From: Iodidimonas muriae
GTDB taxonomy: Bacteria; Pseudomonadota; Alphaproteobacteria; Sphingomonadales; Rhodothalassiaceae
Assembly: GCF_014647255.1 (NCBI RefSeq)
Contig: NZ_BMOV01000012.1
Coordinates: 1-64,000 of the forward strand
DNA length: 64,000 nt
Reading direction: 5' to 3'
Below the pieces are notes generated by a model that did no database searches, was not told the origin of the DNA, and worked only from the letters and a program-made list of their open reading frames with translations. The translations under genes and the position numbers were made by a program. Below, one piece after another: positions 44,129 through 54,498 of the stretch (the first letter of the stretch is position 1; the number at the start of each line of letters is the position of its first letter).

Positions 44129-44677
44129 ATGGACAGTGTCATGCCAGCCCAATTTTCGGCCAAGCCTTCCCCCATGCTTTTGGTCAAGCTTCTTGTAGGC
44201 CTCGTTCTTACATGGCTTTGGGCTGGACTTTTGGCTCCCATGGGGGCGGCTCAAACACCGCAATCCCTGGAGACCATGCCGTTAATCGTTGAAAGCGAAA
44301 ACGGCACGCATCATTTCACCGTTGAATTCGCCAATGATCCGGAAGAACGCAGCATCGGCTTGATGTTCCGCAAGGAAATGCCCGAAGATCATGGCATGCT
44401 CTTTGATATGGGCATGCCGGTACGCGCCAGCTTCTGGATGAAAAACACCGATTTGCCGCTGGACCTTATTTTCATCAAAACCGATGGAACCATTGCCAAT
44501 ATCGGCACGGGCGTTCCCCATCAAATCAGCCCGCCGGTACAATCACGAGGGCGGGTTTTGGGCGTGCTGGAATTGAATGAAGGCACCGCGAAAAAACTGG
44601 GCATCAAACCCGGTGATCGGGTGCTACATCCCATATTCAACAATTGGGACAATAAAATAGAGACGCAGCCCAAATAA
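44129..44677 (+). CDS. DUF192 family exported protein
   Basis: The 182-residue protein has an N-terminal membrane/signal segment (residues about 10-32) and a DUF192 domain with SIGLMFRKEMPEDHGMLFDM, SFWMKNTDLPLDLIFI and LGVLELNEGTAKKLGIKPGD. Such proteins are periplasmic, of unknown role. It follows the cold-shock gene by 27 bases. Confidence 0.88.
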   Translation: MDSVMPAQFSAKPSPMLLVKLLVGLVLTWLWAGLLAPMGAAQTPQSLETMPLIVESENGTHHFTVEFANDPEERSIGLMFRKEMPEDHGMLFDMGMPVRASFWMKNTDLPLDLIFIKTDGTIANIGTGVPHQISPPVQSRGRVLGVLELNEGTAKKLGIKPGDRVLHPIFNNWDNKIETQPK

Positions 44678-44702
44678 GGATAGGATAGGATAGGACAGGA
44701 CA
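44678..44702. repeat. pentamer microsatellite (GGATA x3, GGACA x2)
   Basis: Five tandem 5-base units sit right after the DUF192 stop. They run into a small GGAC-ATCAC-GTCC hairpin followed by TTT at 44698-44713, which could act as a weak terminator. Confidence 0.8.
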
Positions 44703-44743
44703 TCACGTCCTTTGCGTCTCTTTCTTGTTGATAAACCGGCGAT

Positions 44744-45418
44744 TTAGTTTTCTTTCAAGGCCGCCACAATCTGCGATGCGAAATCCACATAGGAAAAGCC
44801 GCTTCCGCCCACCATGTCATAGCCCCGCCGCACGATCACCAATTCCAGCGACGGGATTACCACCAGATATTGCCCACGATTGCCCACAGCAACAATGCTG
44901 TCTTTGGGAAGCGCCGGATCATAAGCGTTCAGCAACCACCATTGCGCCCCATAACCGGGACGGGGGCTGCCATTGGGGAATTTGGGCGGGTGCTTTTACA
45001 TCGATCAGGCCCTGTTCAACCGCTGCGCCGATCACACTGGCGCCGATGCTTTTGGCCACAGACCATGTGCGCTGTGCGGTGACGGAGCTGTGACCATCCT
45101 TTTCCTGTCATAAGCCACACTGACCCGCTTGGCCTGATAATCGATCTCCGCCTGCAATTGCCGTGCTTGATCCTCGACCAATGGATAGATGCCGGTCAGT
45201 TCATCTGCTTCGATTTGGTCCCGTGTTTTGCCACCATTAAACAAGGCGCTACACAGAAAACCGGCCTTATATCCAGCAGCATAGGCGCCGATTGTCGCTT
45301 CTGTATTACGCTCCGCCGATTTGGGGGCTGTGCGCAATTGCTCCAGCGTTTGGGCGTGAACCGCCCCGCTTATTAACATCAGCGTTGTGGCCATCAACAT
45401 GGATCGGATGGGCTTCAT
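44744..45418 (-). pseudogene. decayed serine hydrolase (beta-lactamase family)
   Basis: Pieces of one gene lie in three frames. From the ATG at 45418 there is a signal peptide (MLMATTLMLISGAVHAQ) and about 75 mature residues. Near 45100 a frameshift leads to GHSSVTAQRTWSVAKSIGAS, which holds the SxxK active site. A second break near 44985 joins to a frame reading PGYGAQWWL and VAVGNRGQYLVVIPSLELV, the C-terminal end of class C-like serine hydrolases. The middle (YxN region, some 200 residues) is absent, so there is also a deletion. No function is expected. Confidence 0.8.
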
Positions 45419-45458
45419 TCTTCTCTCCCCAATATATTTCGTGCCGCGTGCATGATTG

Positions 45459-47528
45459 TTATAAAGACAATTCCACACCAAGGGAAAAAAGCTGCGGCTG
45501 GGCACGCAGAATGTCCCCGTCACCGGTGGTTTGGCTTTCCACCGTTTCACCAAAAATATTCTCAGCAGCAAGAAACATCTGCATATCCGCGCTCAGCCTA
45601 TAGCGGATGGCCAGATCAAGCGTGAAAGCCGACGACAAAGAGCGGCTGTTTCCGTCATCATCAAATTGAGCGCCGGTATAACGGCCATCGAAATTGACCG
45701 ACCATTTGGGGGCGGGTGTCCAGTCTGCGCCCACTGTCAGGCTGTGTTTGGGGCTTTGTGCCACCCGTTTGCCAGCAAGATCCGCAATCTCGCCCGCATC
45801 TGTGATCCGGGCATTCACATAAAGATAGCGCAGCACCATTGAAAGCTGCCCGCCCACCGCCACACGGCCTTCCATCTCTATTCCATCGGCGGTGATCCGG
45901 TCGATATTTTGCCTTTGCCTCAAAGACCCGCCTGCAGGCACAAAGCCGGTGGGCGGAAAGATGCCGGGGCCAAGGGCCACTGTGATATTTCCCACCCCGT
46001 CATGCAGCCAGTTCCGGAAATATGTGGCGCCCAGACTGATGGTATTCAGCGGCTGAAACTGCACACCCAAATCAAAGCCATAAAGCCGCTCCGGCTCTAA
46101 ATCCGGATTGGCTTCGGTGATATCATTGCCCACACGGAAAGGCCGGAAAAATTCATTGAGGCTGGGCAAACGAAAGCCGCTATAGCCTGAAAAACGGGCC
46201 GATAACGCATCGGTCAGGCGATAGCGCGCTCCCAATCTGCCATTCAGCAAAAGCCCGTCGCGGTCGAAAATGGCATCATCGCGCACCAGCGATCCATCGG
46301 CCAAATCACTTTCCATTAGAACGCCGTTGAATGTGCGCCAGTAATCCAGCCGTATTCCGCCCGAAAGATCCAAACGATCAAACACCGTGCCCGCATAATC
46401 TGCATAAAGACCGGCCAGCCATTGGTCGCCACCCGCCCGGCGCACCCGGGTGAAGCCATCGCCTAGATTGCGAAAAGATTCATTGGTTTCCCCTTCAAGC
46501 CGCCGCACATCCCCGCCCAGATCAAGGCTTTGTCCGGCCCCCAAAGGCACCCGCAATACCGCCAGCAGTCCCGCCCCGCGCGACGGGACACTGAATTGAT
46601 CCAGAACAGATCTTTCCGAGGCGCGCGCTTCATCAACCGCACTGAACCGGCTGGAAAAATCCCGTTCCGTTATAAAGGCGGTCAGCTCATATCCCAGTTC
46701 CGACGGCCCGGCATCGCGCACCAGACGCAAGGACCCATCCAGCACTTCCGCATCATTGCCGGTGAGCAATGTGCCGTTGGAGCGGTTTTCCTCAAACCAG
46801 CCCAGCTGCCCGCTTAAGGTGATATTATCGGACATAGCCGCTTCCACCACGCCCGAAAGCCGTGCCACATCGCTTTTTGCAGGCACGTCCACAGCGCCCC
46901 GGCTTTGCTTGTCGCGTAAAATAAAGCCATCGCTTTCCCTATAATGCCCGGAAAGCGCATAGCTCATCTTGTCGTGGCGATCGCCTATTCCCAAGGATAA
47001 AAGCCTTGTGCCGCGGGTGCCGATCTCCGCCATACCGTCCAGCGTAAAATCGGCGGGCATTTTGCTCTCAAGGCGGATCACGCCAGTCAGCGCCTGATTG
47101 CCATAGGGCCCTGCCCCGCTGCCGCGCACCACGCTTGCTTGTGCAATTCGCCGAGGATCAAGTGCAGACCAGAACACCCAACCACCAAAGGGATCGTTCA
47201 GCGGCACGCCATCCAGCAAAACCAGCGCCCGCCCTGCCCCATTGGGGCCAATACCGCGCAGGCTAACCCCTTGGGTTGTGGGGTTGGCCAATAAAGACGA
47301 TGCCCGGCGAAACAACGAAAGCCCCGGAATTTGCCCCAGAATTTCATCCATATGAATCGTGGGGGCTTTGGCGAAATCATCGGCCAAAAGCACGCTTTCC
47401 CCATAAACCCGCCGGGCTTCAGGGTCGGAAAGCCGCGTAGCCGTGACACGGATTTCGTCCACGATCTGGGCAGAAAGCGGGGAACCGGGGACCATGGACA
47501 AGCATAAAACAACGCCCAAAGCCCTCAC
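45459..47528 (-). CDS. TonB-dependent receptor
   Basis: The 689-residue outer-membrane receptor starts with GTG at 47528 (GGGAGGGG 4-11 bases upstream), followed by a signal peptide (VRALGVVLCLSMVPGSPLSAQ), a TonB box (DEIRVTATRL), the plug (LRGIGPNGAGRALVLLDGVPLND; YGNQALTGVIRLES) and a beta-barrel ending in a C-terminal aromatic-type strand (LGVELSL). It resembles cobalamin/siderophore-type receptors of normal size. It lies 26 bases after glcB in the same direction; the ligand is not evident. Confidence 0.85.
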   Translation of the reverse strand: MRALGVVLCLSMVPGSPLSAQIVDEIRVTATRLSDPEARRVYGESVLLADDFAKAPTIHMDEILGQIPGLSLFRRASSLLANPTTQGVSLRGIGPNGAGRALVLLDGVPLNDPFGGWVFWSALDPRRIAQASVVRGSGAGPYGNQALTGVIRLESKMPADFTLDGMAEIGTRGTRLLSLGIGDRHDKMSYALSGHYRESDGFILRDKQSRGAVDVPAKSDVARLSGVVEAAMSDNITLSGQLGWFEENRSNGTLLTGNDAEVLDGSLRLVRDAGPSELGYELTAFITERDFSSRFSAVDEARASERSVLDQFSVPSRGAGLLAVLRVPLGAGQSLDLGGDVRRLEGETNESFRNLGDGFTRVRRAGGDQWLAGLYADYAGTVFDRLDLSGGIRLDYWRTFNGVLMESDLADGSLVRDDAIFDRDGLLLNGRLGARYRLTDALSARFSGYSGFRLPSLNEFFRPFRVGNDITEANPDLEPERLYGFDLGVQFQPLNTISLGATYFRNWLHDGVGNITVALGPGIFPPTGFVPAGGSLRQRQNIDRITADGIEMEGRVAVGGQLSMVLRYLYVNARITDAGEIADLAGKRVAQSPKHSLTVGADWTPAPKWSVNFDGRYTGAQFDDDGNSRSLSSAFTLDLAIRYRLSADMQMFLAAENIFGETVESQTTGDGDILRAQPQLFSLGVELSL

Positions 47529-47553
47529 GATCCCCTCCCTTTCCCCATGGACT

Positions 47554-49737
47554 TTAACTGCCCTGAATTCGGGCTTTCGCCTCGCGGCGGCTGCGGTGCA
47601 ATACCGGCTCCGTATAGCCATTGGGCTGCTCGCGGCCCAAAAACACCAGATCGCATGCCGCTTGAAAGGCAATGGACGTGTCAAAATCCGGAGCCATGGG
47701 CTGATAGGTGGGGTCGCCTTCATTTTGCTTGTCAACAATCCGGGCAATCCGCTTCATGCTGTCGATCACCTGCTGTTTTGTGCACAAGCCATGATGCAGC
47801 CAATTGGCCATATGCTGGCTGGAAATCCGCAAAGTCGCGCGATCTTCCATCAAGCCCACATCATTGATATCCGGCACTTTCGAGCAACCAACCCCTTGTT
47901 CCACCCAGCGCACCACATAACCGAGAATGCCTTGCGCATTATTGTCCAGTTCTTGCTGGATTTGCTGCGGCGAATAGCGTGCATCACAATCCACCGGAGG
48001 GGTCAGTAAAGGTCCAAGCCCGGCTTTGGGACGGTCTTTCAAAGCTTTTTGCCGCTCTGTTACATCCACCTTATGATAATGCAAGGCGTGCAATGTGGCA
48101 GCCGTAGGGGACGGCACCCAAGCGGTGCTGGCACCGGACTGGGGATGGCCGATTTTTTCCTTCAGCATATCCGCCATACGGTCCGGTTTCGCCCACATGC
48201 CTTTGCCAATCTGGGCATGGCCAGGCAAACCGCATTGAAGACCGATATCCACATTGCGGTCTTCATAAGCCTTAAGCCAAACGGCATCCTTCATCTGTGC
48301 TTTCGGTATCATGGGGCCGGCTTCCATAGCGCTATGGATTTCATCGCCGGTGCGATCCAGAAAGCCCGTATTGATGAAGAACACCCGATCGCGCACGGCA
48401 GCAATACATCTGGCCAGATTGGCGCTGGTGCGGCGCTCTTCATCCATGATGCCGATTTTCACGGTGTTCGGGGCCAAGCCCAATGCGGCTTCCACATGGC
48501 TGAAAACATCATTGGTAAACGCCACTTCATCAGGCCCGTGCATTTTGGGCTTAACGATATAAATCGAACCTTCCCGACTGTTGCGATAAAGGCCCCTGCC
48601 AGCCACATCGCGCATGCTGATCAGCACCGTTATCATGGCATCTAAAAGGCCTTCAAATACCTCGTGGCCTTCGCTGTCCAGCACTGCGGATGTGGTCATC
48701 AAATGCCCCACATTGCGCAACAGCATCAGGCTACGGCCCGGCAAGGTAAAAGCCGATCCATCGGGCGCATGATAGCTGCGATCCGCCTTTAATCTGCGCT
48801 CTATGGTGCGACCGCCTTTTTCAAAGCGTTCGGCCAGATCGCCGTTTATCAAGCCGAGCCAATTGCCATAGGCCGCAGCTTTGTCTTCCGCATCCACTGC
48901 CGCGATGGAATCTTCCAGATCCATGATGGTGCTGAGCGCCGATTCCATCATCACATCCGCCACACCGGCAGCATCATTGCGGCCAATGGAATGGGACCGG
49001 TCAATCACGATATCCACATGCAAGCCATGAAAGCGCAGCAAAATGCCGTCAGGCCCTGCGGCTACGCCGCGATAGCCCGCAAAGCGTTCCGGATGGGCAA
49101 GTTTTGTGGATACTGCGCCAGAAAGCCTAACCACCAGCGCACCATCCTCAACCACATAACCGGTGGCGTCCTTATGGCTTTTGCCGTCCATAAGGGGGGC
49201 GATCTCGTCGAGAAACCCTTTGGCAAAAGCGATAACTTTTTCCCCGCGCTTGGGATTATAGCTGCTGCCGCGCGCGCAACCATCCGCTTCGGGCAGCACA
49301 TCGGTGCCATAAAGCGCATCATAAAGGCTGCCCCAACGCGCATTGGCGGCATTGATGGCAAAACGGGCATTCATCACCGGAACCACAAGCTGCGGCCCGG
49401 CAATCTTTGCAATTTCTGGGTCTATATGATCGGTACTGACCGCGAATGGCTCCGGTTCGGGCAGCACATAGCCGATCTCTTCCAGAAAGGCCTGATAAGC
49501 TGCAAGATCGAACCCGTCGCCCTTGTGATTGCGGTGCCACGCATCAAGCTGCGCTTGCATGGCATCACGGGTTTTCAACAAAGCGCGGTTACGGGGAGCC
49601 AAAGCGGTGTGCATGGCTTCAAACGCCGCCCAGAAACCGGCCACATCCAGGCCATCCGATCCATGAAGGGCGCGTGCCACCAGATCATCAAGGCCCAAGG
49701 CCACTTGTAAACCGCCATATTGCCTGCGCTGTGTCAT
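47554..49737 (-). CDS. glcB: malate synthase G
   Basis: The 727-residue GlcB condenses glyoxylate and acetyl-CoA to malate in the cytoplasm. The family is recognised from [27 protein letters not shown], the catalytic stretch around [32 protein letters not shown] and [18 protein letters not shown]. Length is typical of isoform G. It could use glyoxylate from the allantoate branch at the left of the window. No isocitrate lyase is seen nearby. Confidence 0.95.
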   Translation of the reverse strand: MTQRRQYGGLQVALGLDDLVARALHGSDGLDVAGFWAAFEAMHTALAPRNRALLKTRDAMQAQLDAWHRNHKGDGFDLAAYQAFLEEIGYVLPEPEPFAVSTDHIDPEIAKIAGPQLVVPVMNARFAINAANARWGSLYDALYGTDVLPEADGCARGSSYNPKRGEKVIAFAKGFLDEIAPLMDGKSHKDATGYVVEDGALVVRLSGAVSTKLAHPERFAGYRGVAAGPDGILLRFHGLHVDIVIDRSHSIGRNDAAGVADVMMESALSTIMDLEDSIAAVDAEDKAAAYGNWLGLINGDLAERFEKGGRTIERRLKADRSYHAPDGSAFTLPGRSLMLLRNVGHLMTTSAVLDSEGHEVFEGLLDAMITVLISMRDVAGRGLYRNSREGSIYIVKPKMHGPDEVAFTNDVFSHVEAALGLAPNTVKIGIMDEERRTSANLARCIAAVRDRVFFINTGFLDRTGDEIHSAMEAGPMIPKAQMKDAVWLKAYEDRNVDIGLQCGLPGHAQIGKGMWAKPDRMADMLKEKIGHPQSGASTAWVPSPTAATLHALHYHKVDVTERQKALKDRPKAGLGPLLTPPVDCDARYSPQQIQQELDNNAQGILGYVVRWVEQGVGCSKVPDINDVGLMEDRATLRISSQHMANWLHHGLCTKQQVIDSMKRIARIVDKQNEGDPTYQPMAPDFDTSIAFQAACDLVFLGREQPNGYTEPVLHRSRREAKARIQGS

Positions 49738-49942
49738 CTACACCCCTTCTTTCTGTGGAGTCGTCTATCGTTTCAAACGGATCAATTGATAAATCACGAG
49801 AGGGGTAGCGCTACAACCCGCCTCTGTCTAGGCCGATCCTTGTGATGGGCAGACCGTGACCGCATACACATTCGAAAGAAAGAGGCAAACATGCAAGATG
49901 CCTCTTGCGCAAGACGGCGGCATTCCTTAAACACTCAGCCGT

Positions 49943-50321
<379 letters not shown>

Positions 50322-51761
50322 ATGCACGAAGTACGCAAGGGAGCAGCGTGCGATCGTGGCGATAGATCCAAACGCCTTTTAATCATCGACCCTGCGCGAG
50401 AAGACGCATCCGGTGCGGCACATCAGGTTCATCGCCTGATGCCTTTGTCCGATATTGCGTACACCATCCCGGACAAGCCTATCTCCAAACTTCACCACAC
50501 CTATTTCTGCGCCGTGATCTCGCTAACGGCGCATGTGCACATCTCTGATCGGCTGTATCAGCAATTGCTTCGTCTTGCCCGGGCCATGCGCGTTATCGCT
50601 TTGATCGATAAAAGCTCGCAAGGCCGTAACCGGGTCTGCCGGCTGCTGCACGATGGCGTGCTTTATGATTTTCACACCTTGCCCATCGATCACGAGCGGC
50701 TGTGTTTTACCATTGGGCATTTACGCGGCATTTTTGAGCATGAAGCGCGGCCCAAAGACATCCGCCGCGCCCCGTCCGCGCCATACCAAGCCCTGCTTTT
50801 GGGGAAATGCCCGGCAATGGATGCTATCCGCAAACAGATTTCTCAATATGCCAAAACCGATCTGCCTGTGCTGATCGCCGGAGAAAGCGGAACAGGCAAA
50901 GAACTGGTCGCCCGCGACATTCACCAACATTCCAGCCGCACCGATCAGGTTTTTCTGGCCATCAATTGCGCGACCATCCCTCCGCAATTGGCAGCCTCCG
51001 AACTGTTCGGCCATGAAAAAGGGGCGTTCACCAATGCCATCAGCGCCCGGCCGGGCCGCTTTGAACAGGCATCGGGCGGCACATTGTTTCTGGATGAAAT
51101 CGCGGATCTGTCGCTGGATATTCAATCGCAGCTTTTGCGGGTTCTGGAAGATGGCCGGATATACCGTTTGGGGGCACATCAACCACGCCAGACCAATGTG
51201 CGGATCATTGTTGCCTCCAATATAAATCTGGAAGAAGCGGTTCGGAAAAAACACTTTCGGCTCGACCTGTTCCACCGCTTGAACGTTCTGCCCTTGATGA
51301 TGCCACCGCTGCGCGAACGGGAAGGCGATGCCATTTTGTTGGCCAAATATTTCATCGCCTTGGCGATACAAAACCATGGATTAAAACCCGCCAGTCTGAC
51401 GGAAGAAGCCGAACGCGCCATCCTCGCCTATTCCTGGCCCGGCAATGTGCGCCAACTTCAAAATTGCATCCAAAGGGCCATGGCCCTGAACAGCAGCGGA
51501 AAAATAGACCGGCGCCATTTGGGATTATCGCGGGACAAGGCAACAGCCCCATCGGTGCAAACTTTGGCACGGGCACGGGCCGAAGCGGAAAGCGCCCTTC
51601 TATCAAAGGCCATCCGAACATTCGACGGCAATATCAGCCGCGCAGCCACGGAATTAGGCGTTTCAAGGGTGGGATTGTATCGCCTGCTCAAGCGCCATGA
51701 TCTGGATCATAAGCAACTGGTCAACGGGGGAAAAGACCATGACTGGGATACTCAAGTCTGA
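50322..51761 (+). CDS. sigma-54-type transcriptional activator with degenerate receiver
   Basis: The 479-residue protein is an NtrC-type enhancer-binding protein. Residues 1-150 resemble a receiver domain (KRLLIIDPA...) but no phosphorylatable Asp/Lys set is evident, as in FleQ/VpsR-type regulators. The AAA+ domain follows with Walker A GESGTGKE (187-194), a GAFTGA loop reading GAFTNA (234-239), Walker B TLFLDEI (254-260) and [14 protein letters not shown] Fis-type helix-turn-helix ([20 protein letters not shown]) ends it. It overlaps the porin gene by 23 bases and sits beside an operon with a sigma-54 promoter, so it probably controls the amyloid-like locus. GTG at 50304 is a less likely start. 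Confidence 0.88.
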   Translation: MHEVRKGAACDRGDRSKRLLIIDPAREDASGAAHQVHRLMPLSDIAYTIPDKPISKLHHTYFCAVISLTAHVHISDRLYQQLLRLARAMRVIALIDKSSQGRNRVCRLLHDGVLYDFHTLPIDHERLCFTIGHLRGIFEHEARPKDIRRAPSAPYQALLLGKCPAMDAIRKQISQYAKTDLPVLIAGESGTGKELVARDIHQHSSRTDQVFLAINCATIPPQLAASELFGHEKGAFTNAISARPGRFEQASGGTLFLDEIADLSLDIQSQLLRVLEDGRIYRLGAHQPRQTNVRIIVASNINLEEAVRKKHFRLDLFHRLNVLPLMMPPLREREGDAILLAKYFIALAIQNHGLKPASLTEEAERAILAYSWPGNVRQLQNCIQRAMALNSSGKIDRRHLGLSRDKATAPSVQTLARARAEAESALLSKAIRTFDGNISRAATELGVSRVGLYRLLKRHDLDHKQLVNGGKDHDWDTQV

Positions 51762-53112
51762 ACCATTTCATAAATCCAGGACGTCCATTTCCATATTCGT
51801 CATCGGCGGGGCATTTTTGCTTCCCTGCACCATGGCATTGGCGCAAGATCAGAGCACAGGCGACCCGGATAGCAGCCTTGAATCAGCAGACCGCAGCGAG
51901 CTGCAACGGCTAAAGCAGCAAATCGACCGGCAAAGAGAGCAGCTTTCCCAGCAAGCACAACAGCTTGAGCAACAACGACAAATCATCGAAGTACAAGCCA
52001 ACCGTATTGAGCAGGTTCTCTCCGGACAATCTGCAACAGCTTCCATAGCAGAGCGAAAAGCAGCGCCGGAAGCCATCACACCCACGGTCCGGCAACAGGC
52101 ACAAAATCAGCCCCGCCCCGCCCCGTCTTCCACAGCAACCGAAACCGTAGGGCAACAAGCACAAGCGGATAATGCGGCGCAATCCCAAGCCAATGCCCGC
52201 GCAACGGAAGTGTCAATTTTCGCAGATGTGGGAGGCGTGCTTACTCCCAAAGGGCGTTTTTCGCTGGAACCACGCATTGATTACACCCAATCGGGCGTTA
52301 ACCGCTTTTTCTTCCAGGGGGTGGAAATTGTCGATGTGGTGCTTGTGGGTCTGTTCGAGCTCACCGATGCAGACCGCGATACCGTTACGTCTTCGCTCAC
52401 CGCCCGTTACGGGATCACCGACCGGTGGGAGATCGATGCACAAATTCCCTATCTTTACCGCAATGATCGCATCACCAATGAGGTGGTCGGCCTTGATAAC
52501 CGACGCCAGATCCGCGAACTCAGCGGCAATGGCGTTGGCGATGCGGAAATCGGGCTGCATTACCAGATCAACCGCGCCGGAAAAGGCCATCCCGTATTCA
52601 TTGCCAATCTGCGCGGGAAATCTGATCTGGGGAAAGGTCCGTTCGATGTGGCCCGCGATGAAGACGGGCTTGAGCTGGATCTGCCGGTGGGCTCCGGTTT
52701 CTGGACCGTTGAGCCCTCTCTCACCATGATCCACAGCCTTGATCCGGCTGTGTTGTTTGTGAATGCGGGCTATTTGTTCAATCTGTCGAAATCGGTGAAT
52801 ACCCTGATTGGCGACACCCTGATCGACCGCGTCAATCCCGGCGACAGCATTCGCGCCGGTTTTGGTTTGGGCGTGGGATTGAACGACACGCTGTCTTTCA
52901 GTTTGGGCTATGAGCATAATCATGTGTTCGGCACAAAAACCTTCATCGCCGATACCAGACAAAAAACCAGCAGTCTGGAAGTGGGAAGCTTTCTCTTTGG
53001 CTTGTCCATGGGATTAACGGATCATATCGGGCTGAATTTGAACACCCAATTAGGGGTCACCGACGATGCCCCCGATGTGCGCATCAGCTTGCGTATTCCC
53101 TTTAGATTCTAG
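51739..53112 (+). CDS. fapF: FapF-like outer-membrane porin with N-terminal coiled coil
   Basis: The 457-residue protein has a signal peptide (1-36, ending ALAQ), a strong heptad coiled coil at about 52-96 (SELQRLKQQIDRQREQLSQ and onward), an Ala/Gln/Pro-rich linker to about 165, and a C-terminal part rich in alternating hydrophobic strands ending RISLRIPFRF, typical of an outer-membrane barrel. This coiled-coil plug plus barrel is the layout of FapF, the secretion porin for Fap amyloid. A GGGGGAAAAG site precedes ATG 51739. It is co-transcribed with the activator and convergent with the putative substrate operon. Confidence 0.7.
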   Translation: MTGILKSEPFHKSRTSISIFVIGGAFLLPCTMALAQDQSTGDPDSSLESADRSELQRLKQQIDRQREQLSQQAQQLEQQRQIIEVQANRIEQVLSGQSATASIAERKAAPEAITPTVRQQAQNQPRPAPSSTATETVGQQAQADNAAQSQANARATEVSIFADVGGVLTPKGRFSLEPRIDYTQSGVNRFFFQGVEIVDVVLVGLFELTDADRDTVTSSLTARYGITDRWEIDAQIPYLYRNDRITNEVVGLDNRRQIRELSGNGVGDAEIGLHYQINRAGKGHPVFIANLRGKSDLGKGPFDVARDEDGLELDLPVGSGFWTVEPSLTMIHSLDPAVLFVNAGYLFNLSKSVNTLIGDTLIDRVNPGDSIRAGFGLGVGLNDTLSFSLGYEHNHVFGTKTFIADTRQKTSSLEVGSFLFGLSMGLTDHIGLNLNTQLGVTDDAPDVRISLRIPFRF

Positions 53113-53160
53113 GGTTTTTATACCGTTTCCAAATATTGGCCCGGTTCGAGATCGGCATTG

Positions 53161-53179
53161 GGGGAACAATCAGTTCCCC
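53161..53179. other. hairpin between convergent genes
   Basis: GGGGAAC-AATCA-GTTCCCC forms a 7-bp stem overlapping the end of the leftward gene at 53170. There is no T tract on either strand, so it is at best a weak 3'-end structure. Confidence 0.4.
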
Positions 53180-53760
53180 ATCTGCTCCATCGCGGCGCGG
53201 CGGGCGATATCGCCCAATTGCATGGATAAACGTCCGGTGCGGCTGACCTCTTGCATATTTTCCATCACCACGGTCAGTTCAAACACCTGGACAATGCCGA
53301 CACCGTCCAAGGTATTTTCGATGATCCGGGTTCCCAGCGGCAAGGACGATGCCTCACCCGCCTCGCCAGCACCATTGATGCGGGCAATATCCACCCCGTC
53401 AGCCCCGATCACAATGCGGTCTGCGCCCACAACCACCGGAGCGCCTTCATTAATGGCCTGAATCCGCGATGCCAAAACAGGCACGAACTGTCCATTATCA
53501 TTCAGTGAAAAATTTGAAATCGCCACCGGCTGACCATCCACAAGGCTGCTAATGGCAAATCCCAAAGCAATATCAAAGGCCCCCAAGCGCATACCGCCGC
53601 GCGCGTCTTCCAATTCTTCATCTGCCATCGGTGTCAGCGCAGCAAAGGGATCATCTTCCGCCTGACCGTTCAAAGGTATGGCGGCAAAAAGCATCAGCCC
53701 CGCAATCAATCCCGATTGTAAAGGCCGAACCATTGATCCCGATGTGCGTGCATACCGCAT
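53170..53760 (-). CDS. Sec-exported protein with double-glycine motif, Fap-like locus
   Basis: The 196-residue product is not recognised by name. It has a signal peptide (to about residue 34, NGQA) and then ADEELEDARGG at 46-56, an almost perfect C39-type double-glycine site (Glu -8, Leu -7, Gly -2, Gly -1), followed by a beta-rich body (MRLGAFDIALGFAISSLVDG...). It starts 13 bases after the C39 peptidase gene with AAGGA as ribosome site. By position it could correspond to FapA or FapE, a minor amyloid subunit or chaperone; this is inference. Confidence 0.6.
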   Translation of the reverse strand: MRYARTSGSMVRPLQSGLIAGLMLFAAIPLNGQAEDDPFAALTPMADEELEDARGGMRLGAFDIALGFAISSLVDGQPVAISNFSLNDNGQFVPVLASRIQAINEGAPVVVGADRIVIGADGVDIARINGAGEAGEASSLPLGTRIIENTLDGVGIVQVFELTVVMENMQEVSRTGRLSMQLGDIARRAAMEQMGN

Positions 53761-53772
53761 CGAAGAATCCTT

Positions 53773-54486
53773 TTAAAAGCTATTGGCACCGCGCCATAGC
53801 TGCACGGTGAAATCAGACAAAGCCGTTTGGGACAAGGAATTCCCCAAAGGCGCTTTCACCCGAACGGACCAATCATCCTGGCTATTGAAATTCTTGCGCC
53901 CCAAAGACACCCGATCCCGGATCACAAACGCAATGCCGTCCCAGATGCTTTCAAATTCCGCGCGGCTTAGAACCCGCATGCCCAAGGCCGGATCGCCCAG
54001 CATAACCTCGTCGCCCATAATGCCCTTCAAGACGATGAAATGGCGATATCCAAAGGTGTTCACCAACACGATGGCGGGAACCGCCGCCTTTTCCAGACGG
54101 TCCAATGTCAGCCGGAAGCCATCGGCGCGCAATCCAAGGGTTTTGAGATAGCTTTGCATATCCAGCAAAGAAAACCCCACCTGCCGGATGCGACCCTGAT
54201 CGCCAACTTCAAACATTTTTTTAAAAACATCGGTTTCGCTGACAGCTATATCATAGTGATAACTCAGCAAGGTGGCGGTGGCAGCCGATCCGCAACTGAA
54301 ATCATATTGTTGGGGAACAAGATTACGAAAGCGCGCTTCCTTCAGCGATTCCACCGGAACGCGGAAATATCCACCAAAGCCCGGCATATCCACAGATCCG
54401 GCCACGACCACCGCATTATTGGCAAAAGAAAAAGCCGCACAGACCCCGATCATGGGCCAAAAGCGCCGCATTTTGTGCGATCGCAT
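53773..54486 (-). CDS. fapD: C39-family cysteine peptidase, FapD-like
   Basis: The 237-residue protein has an N-terminal signal or membrane segment (about 8-30) and a C39 peptidase domain with QQYDFSCGSAATATLL (Gln 59/60, catalytic Cys 65), GYRHFIVLKG (His 149) and LGDPALG (Asp 165). It lacks the ABC parts of bacteriocin exporters, as does FapD, and should act in the periplasm. Its neighbours include two exported proteins with double-glycine sites, its likely substrates. AAGGGGG precedes the start; GTG at 54489 is an alternative. Confidence 0.82.
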   Translation of the reverse strand: MRSHKMRRFWPMIGVCAAFSFANNAVVVAGSVDMPGFGGYFRVPVESLKEARFRNLVPQQYDFSCGSAATATLLSYHYDIAVSETDVFKKMFEVGDQGRIRQVGFSLLDMQSYLKTLGLRADGFRLTLDRLEKAAVPAIVLVNTFGYRHFIVLKGIMGDEVMLGDPALGMRVLSRAEFESIWDGIAFVIRDRVSLGRKNFNSQDDWSVRVKAPLGNSLSQTALSDFTVQLWRGANSF

Positions 54487-54498
54487 CACAAGGCCCCC

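Noticed and set aside
47529-47747. Upstream extension of the TBDR at 45459
   Set aside because: It lies inside glcB; the GTG at 47528 has a strong ribosome site and is followed by a signal peptide.
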